From positions 124,590 to 149,947 of the forward strand of contig BLXT01008222.1 in the NCBI GenBank assembly GCA_019648995.1: 25,358 bases of DNA, written 5' to 3'. Below the pieces are notes generated by a model that saw nothing but the letters and a program-made list of their open reading frames with translations, did not search any database and was not told where the DNA came from. Every line of letters starts with the position of its first letter. Positions within the stretch are counted from its first letter, which is position 1. Below, one piece after another: positions 1 through 10,726 of the stretch. This DNA is from Plakobranchus ocellatus. Its lineage: Eukaryota > Mollusca > Gastropoda > Plakobranchidae. The position numbers and the translations under genes were made by a program.

Positions 1-331
1 AAGCAAAGCCTTGTAACAATAATCAGTTCTAATGTTTACATAGACAAAATGAGGATAGTTAAAACTCATAATAACAATAATTGAGCTACACAGACTAGTA
101 TATTAATAGGTAACAGTAACACAATCAATAATCAATGCAACACTGCATGAAACTGATAATGGTACTAGTTAATATTATACAAATATATCAGTTAATCATG
201 TTGCGACTTCAACACCAAGATACCAATTTGAGAAAAATTACCCAAATTTAACTAATCAACTGGCCAGCTGTGATAGATGGTCTGTGAAGAAAGATCAATC
301 TTAACGCCTTAATTACCTATATGTATACAGG
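1..331. other. AT-rich flank, no gene seen
   Basis: This stretch left of the LINE insertion shows no recognisable exon, RNA gene or repeat. It is presumably intron of ATP13A1, since the next downstream exon was not found anywhere to the left of 6849, but it could also be intergenic. Confidence 0.4.
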
Positions 332-347
332 TGCTCAATAGTTATAT
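332..347. repeat. Left target-site duplication of the LINE
   Basis: The 16 bases tgctcaatagttatat occur here and again at 5564-5579, directly flanking the LINE. The flanking bases differ on both sides, so the match is exactly 16 bp. This is the expected signature of target-primed reverse transcription. Confidence 0.93.
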
Positions 348-525
348 AATTGATGGATTGATTATTGATATACCCAGTCCACCATTAAGCGGTGAACTCA
401 GGGTTTCTGTTCATTCCCCTCTCTCATGGACTTCCATCAGATGCTCAAGCAAATTAAAACAAAGATAAAATTAAAATCCAACAGAGCATATTGAAAAAAA
501 CTTTAAAAGGAATCCATACAAAGCC
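348..525 (-). other. LINE 3' UTR and tandem-repeat tail
   Basis: On the minus strand the element runs from the ORF2 stop into about 180 non-coding bases and ends in an ATCAATCC-like short tandem tail with no poly(A). The same 3' end, clearly alignable, recurs at 14474-14660 in the second copy. That confirms this is the family's true 3' terminus rather than a chance truncation. Confidence 0.85.
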
Positions 526-1476
526 TCAGATATTTCTGTGGACACAGAGTTCCTTTAAGTAACCAAATATGCGAGAGGGACTGACCTCTTGGAAAAGTCT
601 GTACAGTTCAGTTACAGTGAAGTATTTCCTACTGGTGTCTTGAAAGTCTGGGCATTCAATTAAAATATACCGGACAGTGTAAAGGCTGTCGCAGGCATAG
701 CGAAAAGGTTGTTCCTTATTTTTTAAAAGGTAGCTCTGGGTGAGCCATGTGCGGTCCATCCGAAGCCTACATATTACCGTCTCCCGTTTTCTGCCTGCTC
801 CTTCACCTCTTTTGTGGAGGTCTTCTCCCAAGTCAGGGAGTACCTCATGGAGTTTATTTGCCCCCTCAGTATCCCAAATTGTTTGATAGACGGTGTGGAT
901 GTAAGCTTTTACTTTAGGTTTCAAGTCAGACCAGCAAATGAGTTTTCCTGAGTATGATGCTTTATTTAGAGCTGCCTTTGCGAGTTTGTCCACATTCTCA
1001 TTCCCCTGGATGCCTACATGAGCAGGAATCCAGACAAAAGAGATGTGAATATAGGGTGGGAATTTTCGGATTAAACTGAACAGGCGCCTGATATCTTTAA
1101 CTTTGAAATTTTTGCTTTGAATAGCCTGCAAGGCTGACAGGATGTCACTGTAGATAACAAAATTTGTATGGTATTTAGTGAGATTTTTAATTTCTGTGAC
1201 CCAGAGGGCTATTCCCTCGAGCTCAGCACTGAAAACACATGTCCCGTCTCTCAAGCGAGTTGCCTTCGAGCAGTCCGGGCGTTCTGGAAAATAGGCAGCG
1301 GCCGCAACCTTTTCCTCCAGTTTAGAGCTGTCAGTAAAAACAGCATAATGGTTTGAAAATTTATCTTTAATTCTAAAAAATTCTATTTTATAAGCCACCT
1401 CGCTGGTATCTCCTTTCTTTTGTTTTGTTAGAGAAATATCAAGTGCACCTGGTGCTCCTCCCAAGGTGGAGGGCAC
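526..1476 (-). CDS. Open RNase H segment of LINE ORF2
   Basis: A continuous 316-codon frame covers the RNase H domain and the domain after it. The four acidic catalytic positions are visible: FTDSS (D), SAELEG (E), IYSDIL (D) and NENVDKLAK (D). A WIPAHVGIQGN motif precedes the last one. The domain follows a linker rich in K/T and is followed by a cysteine-containing C-terminal region (WLTQSYLL, YACDSLYTVRYILIECPDF) that is typical of this LINE group. The leading ATG is probably internal to ORF2 and not a true start. RNase H degrades the RNA strand of the cDNA hybrid during retrotransposition. It is the only long ORF2 part still open in one frame. Whether it is expressed is unknown. Confidence 0.8.
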   Translation of the reverse strand: MPSTLGGAPGALDISLTKQKKGDTSEVAYKIEFFRIKDKFSNHYAVFTDSSKLEEKVAAAAYFPERPDCSKATRLRDGTCVFSAELEGIALWVTEIKNLTKYHTNFVIYSDILSALQAIQSKNFKVKDIRRLFSLIRKFPPYIHISFVWIPAHVGIQGNENVDKLAKAALNKASYSGKLICWSDLKPKVKAYIHTVYQTIWDTEGANKLHEVLPDLGEDLHKRGEGAGRKRETVICRLRMDRTWLTQSYLLKNKEQPFRYACDSLYTVRYILIECPDFQDTSRKYFTVTELYRLFQEVSPSRIFGYLKELCVHRNI

Positions 1477-4129
1477 TGGACATGTAAGTTATCAATAGTA
1501 TTTAGGTTGATTTTAGCATTCTTAATATGCTCAAAAGTATTAGGGACAAGATTGGGTTCTGACTTTGAATCAGTAGAAAAGTCAGAAAACCGAGCTTAAA
1601 TACAACATCCTGGCACGGATTACGAGGTAATGATTTTAATTTACAAGCTAGCTTGATATGCAGATGCTCAAGAGACGGCCCCCCAGCCTCAGGGTACAAG
1701 CTTTTAATAGGCGACGTTCTGAAAGCCCTGAGGGCAATTCCAAGGCCCTGATAATGTATAGGGTCCAGGGCTCTCAGCATGTGTTTTTTTGCAGAACCAT
1801 ATACGACACTGCCGTAGTTCAACTTGGACCAGACTAGGGTGAGGTAAAGCCTTAGGAGGGTGGCTCTATCTGCACCCCAGTCCGTATCGCCCACGACGCA
1901 TAGTAAATTTAGAGCTTTCAAAAATTTTTTTCTTTAGATACTGTACATGATTGTCAAAACTCAGTTTTGAGTCGAAAACGACTCCTAAAAGTTTAGCCTC
2001 ACCCTTCACCGGGATCGGCTGGCCATCCAGATGAAGGGCAGTCTCAGTGTAAACTTATTGTCCGTGGTAATGGACACAGGAGGTCTTCAAAACCGAAAAC
2101 CTGAAACCGTTGTGGGAGACCAATTTTTGAACATTATTAATACATAGCTGGATGGTGCGCTCAAGATGCTGCAGGTGTGTACCCTCAGCATAAATGGCAA
2201 ATCGTCTACGAACAAAGATGCATTTACACTTTTAGAAACAGAGTTAATAATATCATTTATCTTCAAGTTAAATAGCATAGGTGATAAAATACTGCCTTGG
2301 GGAACACAGTTTTCCTGGTGGTAAGAAGAAGAAAAGGTGTTCTCCGCTTTAACTTTAAAATAAAATGGCGGTTTTTCAGAAAATTTGAAATAAAAATGGG
2401 CAATTTGCCCCTAAAAATCGAGGTCAAAAAGATCTTTTAAAATTCCAAACGCCAGAACTTGCTTTTTTCTGGCGAAAGCCTTTTTGATAAAGGTTTCCAG
2501 TCCGACCAAGTGGTCCAATGTGCTATGGTCCTTCCTGAAACCACATTGTACCTTTGACAGCAGATTTCTGGACTCAAGCACATGGACCAATCGGTCATTC
2601 ACCATCCGCTCGAGAGTCTTACACAAGCAGCTCGTGAGCGCAATAGGCCTATAGTTGGAAGGATAAGAAGGATCCTTCCCAGATTTTGGAATTGGAACCA
2701 CGGACACCTCCCTCCAAGATGGGGGATGTTCGCGGTGGTCCAAATGTTATTAAAACGTTTAAGGAGAATATGCAGGCAGGATTCAGGAAGGTGCATCAGG
2801 AACTAATAGTACACACCATCAGGACCTGCTGCGGACTCATTTGATTTATTAATTGAACTTTTTAATTCCGTCAGGAGAAAAGGACTATTATAGGCTCGTT
2901 GTTTTCGGATGAAAAATTTAAATGTTGCTTTTCCGCTTTTTGTTTCATTTGCTGGAAATTTTAAGAATAATTTTTTGGGCAGGAGTTTTTTTTTTTAAGT
3001 TTCAGTCAGATAATCAGCATGATCTTAAGGATCTGAAATGATCCGGCCATCTTTTTTGAGATGAAAAGGGGGGACAAAATTTTTGCCTTTAATTTTTCTT
3101 ATTTTCTTCTTAACAGTTTTAGAGGAAGTATTTGAATTTAAAGAGGATACAATGTCTTTAAATACTGTTTCTTGGAAGTTTTAATTACGAATTTAGCCTT
3201 GGCTTTTTGTTTTTTAAAATTTATGAAATTTTCAAAAGAAGGCGCTTTAAAAGGCCTTTTCCTTTCCAGAAGAACCTGCGTACATTCCTGGTTAAACCAG
3301 GGCACACGGTTTTACATTTCCTCCCTTTATGAAAGGGTATGGACGACCTGGTTGCATTGAGCAGCCTTGAAGTAAACTGCTCGATATCGGCCACAGAGTC
3401 GTCCAAAGACAGTTTTGCATAGGTCTCCGAAACGGTTCCAATCCGCTTTTTTAATTAGAACTAGAATTTACATTGCTGTTAAAATTCGAGGATAATGTTA
3501 AAAGTAAAGGAAAGTTATCGCTTCGGCACAGGTCACTGTGGGCAGCCCACGAACACTCGACGGCAATGGAGGGTGAAGCTAGTGCCAAATCAATCGCTGA
3601 GGTTGAATGATATGCTGAATGAACAAAAGTTTGCTCTCCAGAATTTAGAATGATCATTTCATTTTCGGCCATGAACTCCTTGAGCATCCTCCCCCACCCA
3701 TCCCAGCAAGAGTCCCCCTACGCAGGAGAATGCGCGTTGAAATGTCCCAGCATGAGAAAAGGCTTCGGAAACTGCTCAAAGAGTTCAGCTAGAGAGTTTC
3801 GAAACTGGGGAATTGGGAGGTAGGTATAGAGAGCAAACAATTAGAGTGTTTTCAAGGCTAATTGTGGCAGCTGCAGCATGCAGGCCAGTTTTCAGATTAG
3901 TTTCTGAGAAACGTATTCTGTTTCTGATGAGGAGGGCCGCCTCCCCCTCGGAGAACCCAATCAGCGGAAGAAGCAGGATGAAACCCCGGGGTGGCGACTG
4001 CCCCTCCCCAAGCCTGCATTCTTGCAGGGCCACAAAAGCCGACTGCGATCGATTCAGCAGTACCTTCAGTTCTTCAAAGTTGCTCCTAAAACTGCAAATG
4101 TTCCATTGGACCACGGTATCCATTACCAC
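526..4129 (-). pseudogene. LINE ORF2: endonuclease-RT-RNase H polyprotein, broken
   Basis: Read on the minus strand, the first part (4129-3451) is an APE-type endonuclease. It keeps QWNICSF and the catalytic ALQEC glutamate. The usual GDFNAH motif reads GHFNAH and the terminal SDH reads SDN, and a stop codon follows shortly after GHFNAH. The RT begins with a fingers region (VSVVPIPKSGKDPSYPSNYR, SCLCKTLERMVNDRL, CGFRKDHSTLDHL; 2743-2460). The catalytic motif A segment is missing: LAFG is joined directly to ILKDLFDLDF near 2437. Motif C is present as FVDD near 2205, with a one-base deletion just after it. The thumb/connection (1921-1502) is in another frame. RNase H follows at 1476-526. The protein cannot be made intact. 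Confidence 0.9.
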
Positions 4130-4220
4130 AGACTATTTGTTGCTTGGCAGGCCACCCTTTGGCTGGCCTGCCAAGCCTTTTATCTTTTTAGTAGGCTTCA
4201 TCGCCTCTGTCACAAGGACC

Positions 4221-5325
4221 TCACGGGTGAAGGGGTAGGGAGGCGAGAGGGAAGGCAGAGGACCTTGGGGTTTCCGGGGGCAGGGGGTGGGATTTGGAAG
4301 GGGATTGGGGTTTGGAGGGGGAGGGAGGGCCCTCTATAGGGGAGGCAGAGGCCCTCGGGGAGCTGGGGGTGGAGGAATCCCCCCAGGTTGAGGATATAGT
4401 ATCCTCAGCATCCATGGGCAGAGGCGCAAAACGATTAACTGTTTCCCTAGGGGCCTCCTGTCTTTTCGACTTTTCGGCCCTGTGCTTGGCTGGCACTTTG
4501 GTTTCTGCTGCTCCCTGTGGACTGGGAGCCGGAGAATCCTCCTGGGCATTTTTCCCCTTAAGCAGGGCAGAATGGCTTGTTCTTCCAGGAACTTCGGGCA
4601 GGTCTTGCTGCGGGCTGCATGGTCTCCTCTGCAGTTTACACAATGGGGGTCAGCCGAACAGTCACGTTCGACATGACCACCTTGCCACATCTAACACATA
4701 CAGCAGCAGGTTTCTTACACCTGTTCTTGCCATGGCCATAGCGTTGGCACTTATAGCAGCGCACCGGGAGTGGGAAGTACGGTCTGACATCAAGAGTCAG
4801 GCACCCCACAAGTTTAACCTGGCGGCTTCAGGCTGTCAAAGGTGAGGACAAGAGTGTCGGTCTGAATTTTGTCCTGTTCTCTCAGTTCCTCTACCATCTC
4901 CTCCTCCTAGCAACACTGTAGATCATTTCTACAAATGACTCCCTTGGAACTATTAAGCTCTTGTGAGGACTGACAGTTACAGGGATGTCCAAGAACGTCG
5001 CGATTGCTCCCAGCTTCTTTGACCATGAGGTCACCATTACCAAGTTTGGTGACCTCGATGGTCATGTCGCCCAGAATTAAGTTCAACTCCCTATGGATCT
5101 TAAAAGGTGACCTATCGGCCATCTTCGCAGATCCTTTCGAGCTGATCACCATAAATTTTTTGAATGGTGACCAGCCCGCAAAGGGAGATACACTCATTAG
5201 TGTAGGAAGGCCCTCTGCCTTCCTTTTGCTGGGAACAGAGACAGCCCCACGCGCTGCCTTTGTGCAAGGCTTCTTCACCTCGTCGGGTTGTGGGGAAGGG
5301 TCAAGGGTTTTTTTTTGGATGCCAT
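4221..5325 (-). pseudogene. LINE ORF1: CCHC zinc-knuckle nucleic-acid-binding protein
   Basis: The likely start is the ATG at 5325, giving MASKKK, but a run of A's just after it is out of register with the rest, so the frame is lost after about 16 codons. The next part (5278-4907) looks like an N-terminal gag-like region. From about 4780 a zinc knuckle is visible (CYKCQRYGHGKNRC). A one-base shift near 4690 then puts two more knuckles in another frame (GGHVERDC, then CVNCRGDHAARSKTC). The C-terminus (4600-4221) is rich in Pro and Ser and ends at TGA. ORF1 proteins of I-type elements bind element RNA. At least three frame breaks make this a pseudogene. ORF2 starts 91 bp further on. Confidence 0.85.
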
Positions 5326-5563
5326 GAGTTTTCCATATTCAGCTCTAGGTCTCCACGCCCGCCACCGAGCCCAACCAAGGGGACACCTTGTGCAGCACTC
5401 CAGCACTGTGTCAAAGCTACCCTGGAGCTATACTCCCAGCAGAGGGTGTGGGGCCTCTTCTGGGATTGACCCAAGCCCTATTCAGAGAAAAATGACCAGC
5501 CGATTGGGCAGCGTCTCAGGAGAAGGAAATGGCCACAGAGGCATATTGGTTAGTGACAGCAAC

Positions 5564-5579
5564 TGCTCAATAGTTATAT
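5564..5579. repeat. Right target-site duplication of the LINE
   Basis: Perfect 16-bp copy of 332-347, adjoining the 5' end of the element. It fixes that 5' end at 5563 and shows that the copy is not 5'-truncated. Confidence 0.93.
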
Positions 5580-6848
5580 TCATCCTTTATAAATGAAGGA
5601 AATAAAGCCTTTTGTTGGAAGTCTCTATAGAATGTATGTATCACTGGAGTTACCAGGAGTTACTGTATTTCACAAACAGGATAGGTAGCAACAGTAGCTG
5701 GAACGATTCTGCTGCCTCACAAAACTCCATGAGGGTCTTAAATGGCGGCAGTGCCTCCATCAGGCAAGCACTGATATGTTTACTATCCTTCTTCTTTACT
5801 ATTAATAATGCAGTCAAACCTGGACATGGCAATCACAGAAGATCAAAGACAAATGTGGTCGCCTTAAACAGGTGGTTTTCTTCGGCAGGGGGTGCCCATT
5901 AATTAGTTCAAAGATTATACAAAGTCTCTGGGTTTCACTTTCAACATTGCACTGAAGAAAAAACTTTCTCTTCTGAGTTCCTAAGAGCAAATTTTGCACA
6001 GGCTTAGTGTTGCCTTCAAGTCCATTAAAATGTTATGTTGATTTATATCGCTAATGTTTCTCAAAAGTAAAATATGACTAATTAGAGAATTAATCCTCTG
6101 AGATTTTATAGTCACCATCTTGGCTGATCTATGATCCTAAAGGGATGTCCATATAAGAGTATTCAACATCCATTTCAAAATTTTAAAAAAGGCATAATAT
6201 TAACCTGCAACACAATCACCACAAATTCAGATTTGCAATATCCATACCTTAAGTGGAAAGTACCAGGCAGCCTCTCTTGCTTTATGCTTGTTATCAATGC
6301 CATTGTCGATTTTAATCCACAATGGCATTGATAATGAGCATAAAGCAAAAAAAAAATGTACAAGATCTACACAGTACAGCCCACGATTGCACACAGCCCA
6401 GCATTACTTCATTGGCCTAGGCCAAAACCTGCATTGGGGGGAGGGCTAGGCAATGCCTGATTGTACAAGTTGCTACATAATCAATAGTTTCTATGTTAAT
6501 AGGTGAAATAGACAAGTAGTGGCATTGCAATTTCTCTTCTGAATTCTCTCTCTCAACCCTCTTTCTCCTGCACCCTTAACTCTCTTCATGTCCATTCTAC
6601 AGCTCAGTCCTCATGCACAGGCCAAGAGAGCCTGTCCCCCTTCTCAAGTGTGTGTTTAACTATATTGGTCATTAGCAAAAAAAAGTCATAGCAAAAAGAC
6701 CACAATTTTATCAAGTTTGTGTTTATCTGCCATGAGTTAATGAGATACTATTGTGCTTATTTAGAGTATTTACAATCCTTAAATTACATTACTAACTTTA
6801 CACTATTTTCTTTGCTTTCACCAGGCCAGAAATTTAAAAGCAGCTCAC
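5580..6848. other. Intron downstream of the ATP13A1 GDPLEKA exon
   Basis: AT-rich sequence beyond the splice donor at 6848. I looked on the minus strand for the next ATP13A1 exon, which would follow WNLTK, and found none. The only structured item is the hairpin at 6277-6348. Confidence 0.6.
6277..6348. repeat. 30-bp-arm hairpin (intronic)
   Basis: The arms 6277-6306 and 6319-6348 are reverse complements at 28 of 30 positions, separated by a 12-nt loop (cgattttaatcc). The two mismatches are adjacent. A foldback MITE remnant, a microRNA-like hairpin or a template-switch palindrome are all possible. I recognise no known microRNA. Confidence 0.75.
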
Positions 6849-7000
6849 CTTTTGTCAAATTCCATTCAATAGCTCTAAGTGTAGCCTTCTCTAGAGGGTC
6901 ACCAACCATCTCATCATCTAATTGAACAAGAGAATGACATGATGCCAAAACTTGGGCAGTCTCTAGGGGGACCTCCTGGGTTGCTATTAGCTCAGAACCA
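6849..7000 (-). CDS. ATP13A1 exon: nucleotide-binding domain, GDPLEKA
   Basis: Fourth exon visible of the P5A-ATPase, 152 bp. Its acceptor reads TTTATAG before TGGTTCTGAG and its donor is GTGAGC. It encodes GSELIATQEVPLETAQVLAS followed by CHSLVQLDDEMVGDPLEKAT. GDPLEKA is the P-type ATPase N-domain signature near the ATP site. The first base completes an Asn codon begun in the preceding exon, so the reading frame is conserved. The exon ends one base into a codon; the next exon is outside the window or not recognised. The order and wording match the N-domain of vertebrate ATP13A1 closely. No stops or shifts are seen. Confidence 0.93.
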
Positions 7001-7404
7001 CTATAAAAAAAAATGCAGCAAATCAATATATATACACACACACACACACATATATAATTAAATGTTTTGTAATTATTTGGCAACTTTGCATGTATGTTGC
7101 AGTTTAACCTTGATCTGCTAAATTATAACCCTCCATATTTATTTACTGCAATTTATGTCCTTCCTGTGATACCATCATGAAAAAAATTCATAAAAATATT
7201 TAAGTTTGGAATAAAAGTATCCAGTTTTTAAGAATGTGAGTTCATATTAATTTATTTTTTTCTTAAATTGTAACTTGCAAAATGTGATTTATTTGCAAAA
7301 GAATAGATTGTGTTTCTTATTTTCTATTGTCAATACATTTGTTCTGTTAGGTGATAAAGAGAAAAAAAAGAGTGTGCAGCAATTTTCTCTCCTAGAATTC
7401 TTAC
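7001..7404 (-). other. Short ATP13A1 intron (404 bp)
   Basis: Intron between the DKTGT exon and the GDPLEKA exon. It has a GTAAGA donor at its right end and a TATAG acceptor at its left end, and contains a small TA/CA microsatellite. Confidence 0.9.
7028..7056. repeat. (TA)n(CA)n(TA)n microsatellite
   Basis: A run of alternating TA, then CA, then TA dinucleotides inside the 404-bp intron, about 28 bp from the splice acceptor. Confidence 0.85.
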
Positions 7405-7525
7405 TTGAGACCAGTTATTCCTTCAACAACTAAATTATCACTAGTAAGAGTGCCAGTCTTGTCAAAACAGCATATGTCTATTTTCCCAGCAAAAGGAATG
7501 CGGAAAGGCTCAGTGCAGTAAACAA
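7405..7525 (-). CDS. ATP13A1 exon: phosphorylation site DKTGT
   Basis: A 121-bp exon with acceptor CTTTTTTCAG and donor GTAAGA. It encodes [20 protein letters not shown], then [26 protein letters not shown] holds the aspartate that is phosphorylated in every P-type ATPase catalytic cycle. The preceding RIPFAGK and CCFDKTG are distinctive of the P5A branch (ATP13A1/Spf1), which acts in the ER membrane to remove mislocalised transmembrane helices. Two leading bases complete a Phe codon started in the previous exon (TKL-F-VYCTEPF), and two trailing bases begin the Asn of the next. The frame is intact on both sides. Confidence 0.96.
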
Positions 7526-10500
7526 CTGAAAAAAGAAAGTTCAAACAATAGATAATATTATTTTTAGCCAACAATGTAGACATAACACTCAAGACATTTA
7601 ACATTTGGTTTTCTTTGTATTGTTTAAAAATTTGAAAAACTCATATGAAAGTATAAAACATCCATTCACCACGAAAACACATTTTTTGAAACTTGGAAAT
7701 CAAGAGTTTTTTTTTTCTACAAAAAAACTATGAAATTACATCTAGGCAAATTGCTGCAAAGCATTCCTATGTCATCAACTTTCAAATGTCCTTTGAAAAG
7801 ATAAGAATACCTATCTAGTTAGGATCATTTAATTTAATAAACAAGTGGAAAAAGTTTTTAGACAAAAATTAGTAGTAGCAAAAATGCAAACCTACCAATG
7901 TTATTGAAAGAGTATTTTAACCATGTACATGGTATGTTTGCACCAATTTTATCTGCTTTCCACTCCATACATGGGTGGGGCAGAAAAAACGTTCCAGTTT
8001 CAAGGGCGGATGACTTCGCGTTGATACTACAAGGTTCTATAAACAATTATACAAAATTTCATCGCTTTCTGCTGGGTGATTCCGTATAGCTTAGAGATTA
8101 GGACAGATACTCAAAACTGCAATAGCATAATTATTTCCATTCACTGGACTCAAAGTTGAATGTGATCAACAAATAGGCCCTCTATCTTGGTCAAGGATAG
8201 CTGTGAGTTTCTTTTTTCTCCAGGTGATGGATTTTCTGATTTGTTGAATGATAATCTTGAATTTTCTGCAGTGAATTTTTTTGTCTATCACAGTATACTT
8301 TTCCAGACAGTAAATTTGAAACTGAGTAGTTCACTGGATTAAAATTAAGGATTGCAGGGACCAGTTTTTTTTTTGTTTTTTTTTTTCAATTAACTATGGT
8401 GTGTTACTCTGAAGATATGTTTGTGTGAACAAACTAGAATAGGATGTCCCATCTTGTTGAAATATATTATTTTTAGGTAAAGACATCTCCAGTCGGGCAA
8501 GAGTTTTTCTCCCAGCAGATTGATGTAAACTTCAGAATATACTATTTTTTGGTTGGTCAAGGAAGTGAATATCTGTTTTTTACATTCCAGCAGAAAATGT
8601 ATGAAAATCTTAAGGTTTGATGGTATCGTCAATTAGGCAGAATTTCAGTTTTTTATGACAGCCATACAAATCATTTTGACAATTGTATCTTATTTCTAAA
8701 GTGCCATCTTTTTCATCAGTGAAATCAATGTGATGCAGATTATTAGTTTTGCATCGATTGAGGGGTTTTTGTCCTCTAATTTTTTCTTTGTGGAAGTACT
8801 GTCATGTAATATAAATAGATTGGCATTAAATTTCATATTGGTATCATATCCCATTCAAGACTTACCCATCCCTAGAGCGGGCTCATTATTTTTTAACCCT
8901 GAACCTTGATATTAAAATATTGGAGTTTCTAAGCGTCTGTTTTCCTTGTATAGTGTTTAGCGGTCACTGGACGCATTTTTATGGAATTTTGCACACATTT
9001 GTGTTTAATAGGGGAATGTTTGGAGAGAGTTGCTTGTATCTTTACTGTTTCATTGTAGAGTTGTGCACCCCTGAAGTTGAGTACGTTTTTTTCCCCCACT
9101 GGGCAGACCTGCCAACCCCAATAGGCCCTCACAGGAATATTCATCACTACTCACAGGAGTATGCCAAAGTGCATTGATAAGCCATGAGACACATAGTTCA
9201 TATGCTTAACCACAGACATTCCCATAACAATAGAGTAAAATGTCTGAAACAAACCTAGGACTCTCAAAGATGCAAAAATGTGTCTCCCTACACACTGCCA
9301 ATAGCCAAATATCACCACTTGCAGATTCTAAAAGACTGGCACTAGTGGCAGGTTTACAGTTTGGATGCCGAAGGAAATTTTTTTCAAGTTGCAAACCCAA
9401 AACTCAAAATCTTGCTCGCACAATTAAATGTGGAAAAAGAAAACCCTATGTGAGACAAGTCTACAGAATCCCAGTTGGGCCTGCAATTATGATCCATTGC
9501 ATATTGATTAAATATTTATAAAAAGAAAAAAAATATCTAGTCTACATTGTGGTAATATATAAATTCTTTGCAAAGATGAACTATCAATATAAAAAAACCA
9601 AACTAATGTATCAACATCATCAGATGATATAGGTCTCGACTTCGCAGTCAATATAAACATACTAAGTCTCAATCTTTTCTGGCTTGGTTCCAACTGGCAT
9701 TCTTTTACATGCTTTCAAAATCGAAATGGAGGTATCAAAATACTCAAACTCGATATTCTCTTTGAAAGTTCTATGAAAGAATTTTTTTTTTGGTTATGTA
9801 TCCAACAAGTAATAAACCTTGGGATCAATCTTGCATTATAGTTACAAAGGTCTACGTTCTATGTCTAGATCTAATTAGAACCTCGGTGAAGACCAAAGAA
9901 AGTCTAATAAATACAGACATTAAAGCCCAGTTATAGGCCTATCCAAATCATATCTGAATAATGGTTTACTTGATATATAAAGCTTTCCATAATGTGCATA
10001 TTCTATTTTTATCATAACTGCCTTTCCACTGTTTGGTGAAAACAATATCAAAATAATGAAACATAAAATCTAGGCCTATATCTAGATCTAGAGGTGATAT
10101 ACATTCTATAAGAACCGCTCAAGTTTTAAACTCTTTAAGTTGCTTCACCATGTCGATTTATTGCGAAAAATATTTTGTTTCTGGTAAATGATTTTATTGA
10201 GTATCTTAAAGTTTGAGGCTAAACGATTGTTGTAAAATGTAGCTTTTTTTTTCTTTCAATTCGGTTTTTTTTATCATGTTCAACACTAAAAGAAACACTG
10301 GCATTTTGTGGAACTGTAAGAGAGATATAAACCCCCATAAAAAATTTCTGCCTTAAACTGAAAGGGTGATCGATTCCATATTGTCTAGGTCTGCTAAACA
10401 AAAACCAGTCGCAAACTTTAGTGCCCCCCCCAAAAAGAACACATACAATTTGCTCTATAGCTACACACAAAAACGACCAGAATACATGTCGATAATTGGG

Positions 10501-10696
10501 ACTCAAAACCATGACAGCCCTTCTTTGAAGATCTCAAGGATAAAGGTCAAATGTATATGCAGTCATTTCTATGCTATAGATCTACTAAGTTAACCCTTCT
10601 CATATGCAATTACATCCCATGCCCAGCGTCATGGGAAGGAAAGCCAACAAAGAATAAATGAAATAACAAAAAAAGGCGCCCTTGGATGCACAGTCG

Positions 10697-10726
10697 TAGA
10701 TTCTGCATCCTTAGATTCTGCATCCT
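10697..10726. repeat. 15-bp tandem pair
   Basis: tagattctgcatcct occurs twice head to tail, perfectly. Confidence 0.85.

Larger units (their letters stand above)
348..5563 (-). mobile_element. Full-length RNase H-bearing I-superfamily LINE, inactive
   Basis: This is a complete 5,216-bp non-LTR retrotransposon on the minus strand, bounded by a perfect 16-bp target-site duplication. In element order it has a 5' UTR of about 240 bp (5563-5326), ORF1 with CCHC zinc knuckles, ORF2 with an APE-type endonuclease, reverse transcriptase and RNase H, and a 3' UTR of about 180 bp ending in a short ATCA/TCAA-type tandem tail (348-366). APE endonuclease plus RT plus C-terminal RNase H plus a CCHC ORF1 is the I-superfamily layout (I, Nimb and relatives). 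I cannot fix the clade without a tree. Both ORFs carry frameshifts, stops or missing catalytic residues, so the copy is dead, although its ends are intact. It probably sits in an ATP13A1 intron, in the same orientation as that gene. Confidence 0.93.

Noticed and set aside
4294-4845. Plus-strand 183-codon ORF
   Set aside because: It is antisense to the zinc-knuckle and Pro-rich parts of LINE ORF1; its openness follows from the GC-rich coding strand opposite.
9240-9521. Plus-strand 93-codon ORF
   Set aside because: Lies inside a well-bounded ATP13A1 intron, with no recognisable domain or splice context.
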